Of a DNA stretch of 17,754 nt, positions 14,174 to 17,754 are shown piece by piece. Positions within the stretch are counted from its first letter, which is position 1; every line of letters starts with the position of its first letter. Below the pieces are notes generated by a model. It had not been told where the DNA came from. It was given only the letters and a program-made list of their open reading frames with translations, and searched no databases. A program made the translations under genes and the position numbers. This stretch comes from JAFLCA01 sp041907145 (GTDB lineage Bacteria > Bdellovibrionota_C > UBA2361 > JAFLCA01): the NCBI GenBank assembly GCA_041907145.1, contig JAYRHW010000018.1:1-17754 (forward strand), in the 5' to 3' direction.

Positions 14174-14425
14174 CGAAGTTCTTTGAACTCTGCTACCTCG
14201 CTATCTCTTTGAGCTCAAAAGGCCACTGTGGCTAGGTACATCGTCGTGCAAAAGCAGTCGGGTGGAAGTAGTGTGCGTGTGTGTGGTAATGAGGTCCCAA
14301 CCGCCCCTACACTTCCGATACCTAACGAGTCACCCCAAGATCTCTCTTGTTAACTCCCTGTAAGAGCAAAGGGCGTGCCAGGATCGGGAGGCGGAAGAAG
14401 GCTCTAAATGCGCGTTCACGCTCAC
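14144..14425 (-). ncRNA. Unidentified structured RNA of about 280 nt
   Basis: A strong promoter (TATAAT -10) and a strong intrinsic terminator bound a minus-strand unit with no convincing open frame. Predicted pairings by eye: a hairpin CAAGA-GAGA-TCTTG with a GNRA-type loop (14336-14349); a stem GAGTTA/TGACTC enclosing it (14351-14356 with 14327-14332); and a long-range helix TAGGTATCG with CGA-TG-TACCTA (14316-14324 with 14233-14243). That helix encloses GGAAG/CTTCC and TGC-TTTT-GCA hairpins, so it looks like a multi-way junction. GAGTTC-AAA-GAACTT forms another hairpin before the terminator. I see no RNase P, tmRNA or SRP RNA signatures. A 6S-like RNA, another trans-acting RNA, or a terminated leader of the NAGPA gene downstream are all possible. 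Ends are inferred from promoter and terminator positions. Confidence 0.55.
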
Positions 14426-14431
14426 GGCTCG

Positions 14432-14459
14432 ATTATAGAGCAGGTAAAAACTGCCCCAA
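14432..14459 (-). promoter_or_regulatory. Sigma-70-type promoter of the structured RNA
   Basis: On the minus strand TTGGGG (14454-14459) and a perfect TATAAT (14432-14437) are 16 bp apart. Transcription should start near 14425. It is the best -10 element I found in the window. Confidence 0.6.
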
Positions 14460-14512
14460 GGCGGCAATATAGTCCTCGCTGAGGCGCGGCGGGATCGGTA
14501 AAGTAGGGGGCT

Positions 14513-14902
14513 ATGCGCCTTGCTGAACGCGAGCTCAAACAATTGGCTGCCGCCACTGGATCGAACGAAAAAGCAGTGATGAGACTGCTGGGCTCCCTGC
14601 GGATAAGAATTCCGGCAGGAAACGGGGCAAGCGGCGGTGACGATCGAGAATTTGACGTCGGGCTGCGTCTCCACAATAACGAAGTATTGAGCGCGCTCTT
14701 TATGGCGCGCGGTAAGGAGGCGACATTGCAAGTAATCGAGGAAGCGTTGAGAAGCTACTTTTCCTCCAGCCCGGCAGTATGCGCCTGGGTGGGCCGCGGT
14801 GATTTCGATCCAACGGTGATACCTGCACATATTGCGCGAGGTTCGCTTCTGCATGCATGCCGTACTGCCGGAAGGGTGCGAGCAAAAGTCATGCGCATGT
14901 AA
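14513..14902 (+). CDS. Small cytoplasmic protein of unknown function
   Basis: I do not recognise this 129-residue protein. It begins MRLAERELKQLAAATGSNEK, a helical, possibly HTH-like opening. Then come RIRIPAGNGASGGDDREFDV, a charged helix LQVIEEALRSYFSS, and a basic C-terminus ending RVRAKVMRM. No signal peptide or membrane helix is present. The ATG has a good Shine-Dalgarno (AGGGGG, four bases before), which decides the start. The gene is divergent from the structured RNA. The opposite strand also has a long open frame (14330-14917) that is rich in C, H, R and S and lacks a sensible start site; I take it to be a shadow of this gene. Confidence 0.65.
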   Translation: MRLAERELKQLAAATGSNEKAVMRLLGSLRIRIPAGNGASGGDDREFDVGLRLHNNEVLSALFMARGKEATLQVIEEALRSYFSSSPAVCAWVGRGDFDPTVIPAHIARGSLLHACRTAGRVRAKVMRM

Positions 14903-14945
14903 TATGCCTAGCGACACTCATCCGGGCATTGGCCCAAGAAATAAT

Positions 14946-14974
14946 TTTCAAAACAAGGTAACACGCGATAAAAT
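14946..14974 (+). promoter_or_regulatory. Possible promoter for the 15031-15601 genes
   Basis: TTTCAA (14946-14951) and TAAAAT (14969-14974) are separated by 17 bp; the -10 has one mismatch and the -35 is weak. A start near 14981 would give a leader of about 90 nt before the ATG at 15071, containing a short open frame. Confidence 0.3.
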
Positions 14975-15030
14975 TGTTAGGATGCGATACGTTAGTGCGC
15001 CCGGCTTGCTTTTTAGTGAGGAGACAGATC

Positions 15031-15060
15031 GTGATTGATTTTTCGGATCTGCATTTGTAA
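15031..15060 (+). CDS. Possible nine-codon upstream open frame
   Basis: GAGGAG (15018-15023) is the best Shine-Dalgarno in this part of the window and sits seven bases before a GTG that opens VIDFSDLHL and stops at 15060. The main gene's ATG follows ten bases later in another frame. The same Shine-Dalgarno could instead serve a TTG at 15035 that is in frame with the main gene, but at an 11-base distance. Confidence 0.3.
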   Translation: MIDFSDLHL

Positions 15061-15070
15061 CATCCCGCGA

Positions 15071-15601
15071 ATGGAAAATCATACCTTTCGTAGCCGCCTG
15101 TCAGAACTGATGCAAAAGAGCAGGAAAGCTCTGCGCCTTTACACCTCCGTTGGCCGGCTGCCGAACGCTGCACATTCAGAACTTAACGACATGCAGGTGC
15201 AGCAATGGAAGGAAGTCAACTCGGACCTACTGCGGCAAATTTCTTCCGCCATGGAGAGCCCGAACGCCCGTGCGCTGGCTGCGGATATTTTCACTCTGCG
15301 TGATCGCTTTTATACCACTTGGAGATCCGCTGAAGCTGAAGTGCATGTGAAGCGCAAAGAATTGGTTACCTGCGCTGAAAACAGTGATTTCATTAAGGCG
15401 GCGGTGCTGGGGCGCGAACTTGTTTTGCTCAAAGCGAAAGAGCAGGCGGCTCAGGCTGCGCATCACGAATTGCAGGAAGTACTCACCCGCAGCCGCATCG
15501 CTCCGCCCACCATTGAGCTCTCGCAGGAGCAAGTAGTTCCTGAGAGTGCTGTGCATGAGGAGCGTCAAATCGCCAAGGTTATTCCGTTACGCGGGCGCTA
15601 G
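15071..15601 (+). CDS. Helical, probably coiled-coil protein of unknown function
   Basis: I do not recognise a family. From the ATG at 15071 the protein has 176 residues, with no signal peptide or membrane helix. It is almost all helix: FRSRLSELMQKSRKALRLY, MQVQQWKEVNSDLLRQISS, then a long charged stretch (TWRSAEAEVHVKRKELVTC... VLLKAKEQAAQAAHHELQEVL) with heptad-like spacing that suggests a coiled coil. The C-terminus, IAKVIPLRGR, is basic. A TTG at 15035 would add 12 residues (IFRICICNIPR) that look non-coding, so I prefer the ATG. A short open frame with a strong Shine-Dalgarno lies just upstream and could couple translation. A DnaA-box pair follows the stop. Confidence 0.7.
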   Translation: MENHTFRSRLSELMQKSRKALRLYTSVGRLPNAAHSELNDMQVQQWKEVNSDLLRQISSAMESPNARALAADIFTLRDRFYTTWRSAEAEVHVKRKELVTCAENSDFIKAAVLGRELVLLKAKEQAAQAAHHELQEVLTRSRIAPPTIELSQEQVVPESAVHEERQIAKVIPLRGR

Positions 15602-15620
15602 CGCGGTAAGCGCATTGCCT

Positions 15621-15655
15621 TGTGGAAAACTCCGGCTGTTGAAAAGTTATCCACA
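15621..15655. promoter_or_regulatory. DnaA-box pair, one perfect
   Basis: TTATCCACA at 15647-15655 is a perfect DnaA box. TGTGGAAAA at 15621-15629 is, on the other strand, TTTTCCACA with one mismatch. The two face each other, with 17 bp between the 9-mers (starts 26 bp apart). An AT-rich stretch follows (15656-15715). The site lies in the 157-bp gap between two unknown genes. Confidence 0.45.
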
Positions 15656-15758
15656 GATATTTTTCTCCTTTCACGATACCGATAGTTCTTGCTTTCTAAG
15701 TTTAATTTGCTTAAACCTAGTGCCGCTCTGATCTGACATTTCATTCGAACGTATCGCT

Positions 15759-16004
15759 ATGGGCCAAGTAATTCAGTTCGCTGCACCGCAGGTACGAGAA
15801 CAACCGAACACCGGAGGCGCGAGACGCGAGATGCTGCGAGATGAGCACCTCGATTGCGTGCGCTCAGCCAAGGAGCATCTGACCAAGGCTGCCAGCGTCC
15901 TTAGTGACGGGACCCCGCGTTTCGAGCGGCTGGCCTGGATGATTCAAGATTTGTGCTGGATGCTGGAGTTTGACGTCGTCGCCAACAACGATCAGCTACC
16001 TTAA
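15759..16004 (+). CDS. Small protein of unknown function
   Basis: This 81-residue protein begins MGQVIQFAAP, an opening common among small cytoplasmic proteins. The rest is mainly helical: GARREMLRDEHLDCVRSAKEHLTKAA, then FERLAWMIQDLCWMLEFDV. I do not recognise a domain. No signal peptide or membrane helix is seen and no clear Shine-Dalgarno precedes the ATG. Its upstream gap holds the DnaA-box pair and an AT-rich tract (TTGCTT with TAAACC 17 bp further on could be a weak promoter). The helical pattern and normal amino-acid composition support a real gene. Confidence 0.6.
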   Translation: MGQVIQFAAPQVREQPNTGGARREMLRDEHLDCVRSAKEHLTKAASVLSDGTPRFERLAWMIQDLCWMLEFDVVANNDQLP

Positions 16005-16042
16005 TCACAGGCAGAAATCACTGAGTTGTTGGCAGAATCCCT

Positions 16043-16573
16043 TTACCCGATCTGCGTAAGGACCCTTACTGGTTCGCCTGTATAGGCTGAAACAACAGGG
16101 ACAGGCCCGGGACCAAAAGTTCTATCAATCAAAGTTGCCCAGCAAAGCACGGGAATGCCTCGCAAAGTGGCCTTGGTATGGGCCTCCAAGCTGGAGCGCG
16201 CGGTAGTGATCACGTCTGTGATGAGAATTGCATTGTGACCACGGTACTTGGTTCCGTGACCATTAGAGAGTTTTGATTCCATATACTGCTCGAGCGGAAT
16301 CTCTTTGCCCTTGCCGAATATTTCCGAATAGATGGCGCACAATCTTTCGGCGAAAAAGCTGTAGCCTCCGGGGAGCTTCAAGAATAACTGTGGCTGCTGA
16401 GGCGACACGACATTATGTATGCGGTGGGCTACGTATTCTGCGCAGGCGTCCAGGTCACTTTCCGTCAAGGATTCGACGCGATAATAGACGTTACTTTCGC
16501 AGCGTCCGCCGATTGGTACCGGCTGTTCAAAACGTTCAGCGATACGTTCAAAAATTTCGTTGATATCGTCCAC
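16043..16573 (-). CDS. Phosphoribosyltransferase, orotate phosphoribosyltransferase-like
   Basis: The 176-residue protein has a type I phosphoribosyltransferase fold. The PRPP-binding loop is ILITDVITTARSS (116-128), close to the OPRT form VLVVEDVITTGGS but with T119 in place of the first acidic residue and A-R where a glycine usually sits. Other OPRT-like parts are GGRCESNVYYRVESL at 22-36 (canonical SGxxSxxYxN/F) and LFLKLPGGYSFFAERL at 63-78. OPRT joins orotate to PRPP in UMP synthesis, but the altered loop leaves substrate open. Translation probably starts at a GTG at 16573, which has AGAGG three bases upstream. The gene stands apart from other pyrimidine genes. Confidence 0.75.
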   Translation of the reverse strand: MDDINEIFERIAERFEQPVPIGGRCESNVYYRVESLTESDLDACAEYVAHRIHNVVSPQQPQLFLKLPGGYSFFAERLCAIYSEIFGKGKEIPLEQYMESKLSNGHGTKYRGHNAILITDVITTARSSLEAHTKATLRGIPVLCWATLIDRTFGPGPVPVVSAYTGEPVRVLTQIG

Positions 16574-16667
16574 AGACCTCTGCTTTTTTATCCAAGAATT
16601 GAGTCACTTAAGAGGACTCATCCTAGCACAGTTCAGCGTCTAATTCACCTCGAACGGCGAGTGCTGG

Positions 16668-17063
16668 CTAGCGAAGCCTGGACCGGGCATAGCTGACTGC
16701 GGCCGCTAGGCTGGCCTCCCTATTGTCGGCGTCCTGAAAAAACTCATCAATCTTCTGAGCTATGCTTGAGCTGCTAAAGCGCGAAACATCGTACAGGGAG
16801 CGAACGCTCTCAAGGCCCTCAACGGCCTTGTTGGGGTTTTCCTTGACGTAGCCAATTGCGATATCTGTAACCTTGGCTGCATCCCTCCAACCGTACAGGT
16901 ACCCCGCCATAAACTGCTGTTTTTCCTGCGGATTCAAAAGCTTCCAGGTCGCGATAAACCCTGACTTCTCATCCTCAGCCCAAGCCGAAGTGGGCGGAAC
17001 GAAAACCGAGGTGAGGCAGCCCACAAGCAATAATACTGAGAGGGAAAGGTGAGTTAGCCGCAT
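16668..17063 (-). CDS. Small exported protein of unknown function
   Basis: From the ATG at 17063 the protein has 131 residues and starts MRLTHLSLSVLLLVGCLTSV, a clear Sec signal peptide with probable cleavage after SAWA near residue 29. The mature part is about 100 residues and mostly helical: NPQEKQQFMAGYLYGWRDAAKV, IAQKIDEFFQDADNREASLAAAVSYA. It is rich in aromatic and charged residues and may be a small periplasmic soluble protein. An upstream in-frame ATG at 17099 would add MRPRDVYFIGKK before the signal peptide; AGG seven bases before 17063 favours the shorter form. The cysteine in LLLVGCLTS is not a good lipobox. I do not recognise the family. Confidence 0.7.
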   Translation of the reverse strand: MRLTHLSLSVLLLVGCLTSVFVPPTSAWAEDEKSGFIATWKLLNPQEKQQFMAGYLYGWRDAAKVTDIAIGYVKENPNKAVEGLESVRSLYDVSRFSSSSIAQKIDEFFQDADNREASLAAAVSYARSRLR

Positions 17064-17186
17064 TTTCTTGCCTATGAAGTAAACATCCCGGGGTCGCATA
17101 CGTTGGAACTAATTGGAGTCCGATGATATAACAGTCGCTCGCACGCCGAGCTTGCTCCGCGTCGCACTTAAAAACGTTGTTCCCGG

Positions 17187-17192
17187 TATAAA
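17187..17192 (+). promoter_or_regulatory. Possible -10 element for ispG
   Basis: TATAAA lies 24 bases before the ispG ATG. No good -35 is seen at 16-18 bp, so support is limited. Confidence 0.3.
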
Positions 17193-17216
17193 TTGGCCCC
17201 GCTTTTCACGCAAGCT

Positions 17217-17754
17217 ATGAGTCCAGAGTCGTCTCCGCATCGTATCACCCGCAGAAAAACCCGCTCAGTCCACGTGGGGGATCTCGTTATCGGCAGCGCC
17301 GGTAAGATTTCGGTTCAATCCATGTGCGCTACTCATACACAGAACGTCGAGGCAACGTTAGGGCAGATCCAGTTACTGCAAAAGCACGGCGCGGATATCA
17401 TTCGTGTTGCAGTCGATAGCAAGCGTGATGTGGAGTGCCTGGGAGAGATTCGCAAACGCACGGATGCCCGACTCGTCGTCGATTTGCAGGAAAGCTATCG
17501 TCTGGTTGAAGTCGTTGCTCCGCATGTGAACAAAATTCGCTATAACCCGGGTCATTTGCATCACCATGAAAAGCAGGTTCCGGTGAGAGAAAAAGTGCGT
17601 TTCATTGTCGAGGCTGCCAAACGAAACAACTGCGCCGTGCGCATTGGTGTAAATTTTGGGTCCCTCGATCCTGCACTCGCGGAAGCCGGCGCTGATCCTA
17701 TGGAAGCAGCGCTTTCCTCGGCCGCAGAACATATCGGCTATATGCAGGAATTAC
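17217..17754 (+). CDS. ispG: 4-hydroxy-3-methylbut-2-enyl diphosphate synthase, N-terminal part
   Basis: IspG (GcpE) is the Fe-S reductase of the MEP isoprenoid pathway that opens the cyclic diphosphate MEcPP to HMBPP. The window holds the first 179 codons and ends inside the gene. Family motifs are HRITRRKTRSVHVGDLVIG, ISVQSMCATHT with the QSM signature, HGADIIRVAV, and the RIGVNFGSLDP strand near residue 150. The segment KIRYNPGH differs from the usual RINPGN, a variant I associate with some non-proteobacterial lineages. The C-terminal Fe-S cysteines lie outside the window. There is no clear Shine-Dalgarno; the start fits the family N-terminus. Confidence 0.93.
   Translation, partial: MSPESSPHRITRRKTRSVHVGDLVIGSAGKISVQSMCATHTQNVEATLGQIQLLQKHGADIIRVAVDSKRDVECLGEIRKRTDARLVVDLQESYRLVEVVAPHVNKIRYNPGHLHHHEKQVPVREKVRFIVEAAKRNNCAVRIGVNFGSLDPALAEAGADPMEAALSSAAEHIGYMQEL

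Noticed and set aside
14270..14287. GT-rich run as a functional repeat
   Set aside because: Too short and imperfect to call a microsatellite; it lies inside the proposed RNA.
14330..14917. 195-residue open frame on the minus strand
   Set aside because: It overlaps a better plus-strand gene with a good Shine-Dalgarno (14513-14902) and the RNA promoter; its composition (many C, H, R, S) and lack of motifs look like a shadow.
1..17754. tRNA, rRNA, CRISPR array, insertion sequence or prophage genes
   Set aside because: No cloverleaf, repeat-spacer pattern, transposase, integrase or terminal inverted repeats were recognised by eye.

Overview
The window comes from an LPS-making Gram-negative bacterium of moderate GC content (I estimate a little over 50%). 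The evidence is a lipid A/Kdo operon, an AsmA-like envelope protein, several Sec-type signal peptides and an MEP-pathway ispG. I cannot place the phylum. The IspG motif (RYNPGH rather than INPGN), the FlhB2-type protein and the DUF5989-type protein suggest a lineage outside the well-studied enterics. Many start codons have no clear Shine-Dalgarno sequence.

Layout. (1) 1-1099, minus: C-terminally cut AsmA-like protein. (2) 1252-6795, plus: a tight operon msbA - waaA - lpxK - unknown membrane-anchored protein - RibD-type reductase. (3) 6767-7234, minus: a separate RibD-type deaminase whose 3' end overlaps the reductase gene by 29 bp, so the two halves of the usual RibD fusion lie tail to tail. 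(4) 7302-7664, plus: a small unknown gene. (5) 7810-11222, minus: a three-gene operon of a RibBA-like protein that has lost the key residues of both active sites, an intact-looking HD-domain phosphohydrolase, and a periplasmic LivJ-type binding protein. (6) 11469-12275, plus: an unknown gene followed by an orphan FlhB C-terminal-domain protein (FlhB2 type). (7) 12292-12970, minus: a MerR-type HTH protein and a 52-residue DUF5989-type membrane protein. (8) 13103-13134: three tandem DnaA-box-like 9-mers. (9) 13275-14075, minus: an exported NAGPA-domain protein. Upstream of it on the same strand is a non-coding transcription unit (about 14144-14425) with a good promoter, several helices and an intrinsic terminator. 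(10) 14513-16004, plus: three unknown small genes, with a perfect DnaA box between the last two. (11) 16043-17063, minus: a phosphoribosyltransferase (PyrE-like) and a small exported protein. (12) 17217 to the end, plus: the 5' part of ispG.

How the genes work together. MsbA, WaaA and LpxK finish Kdo2-lipid A and move it across the inner membrane; the AsmA-like protein probably serves the same envelope. Riboflavin chemistry recurs within about 5 kb: separate deaminase and reductase genes, then a RibBA pseudoenzyme. The strongest candidates for something undescribed are the pseudoenzyme operon at 7810-11222 and the structured RNA at 14144-14425.
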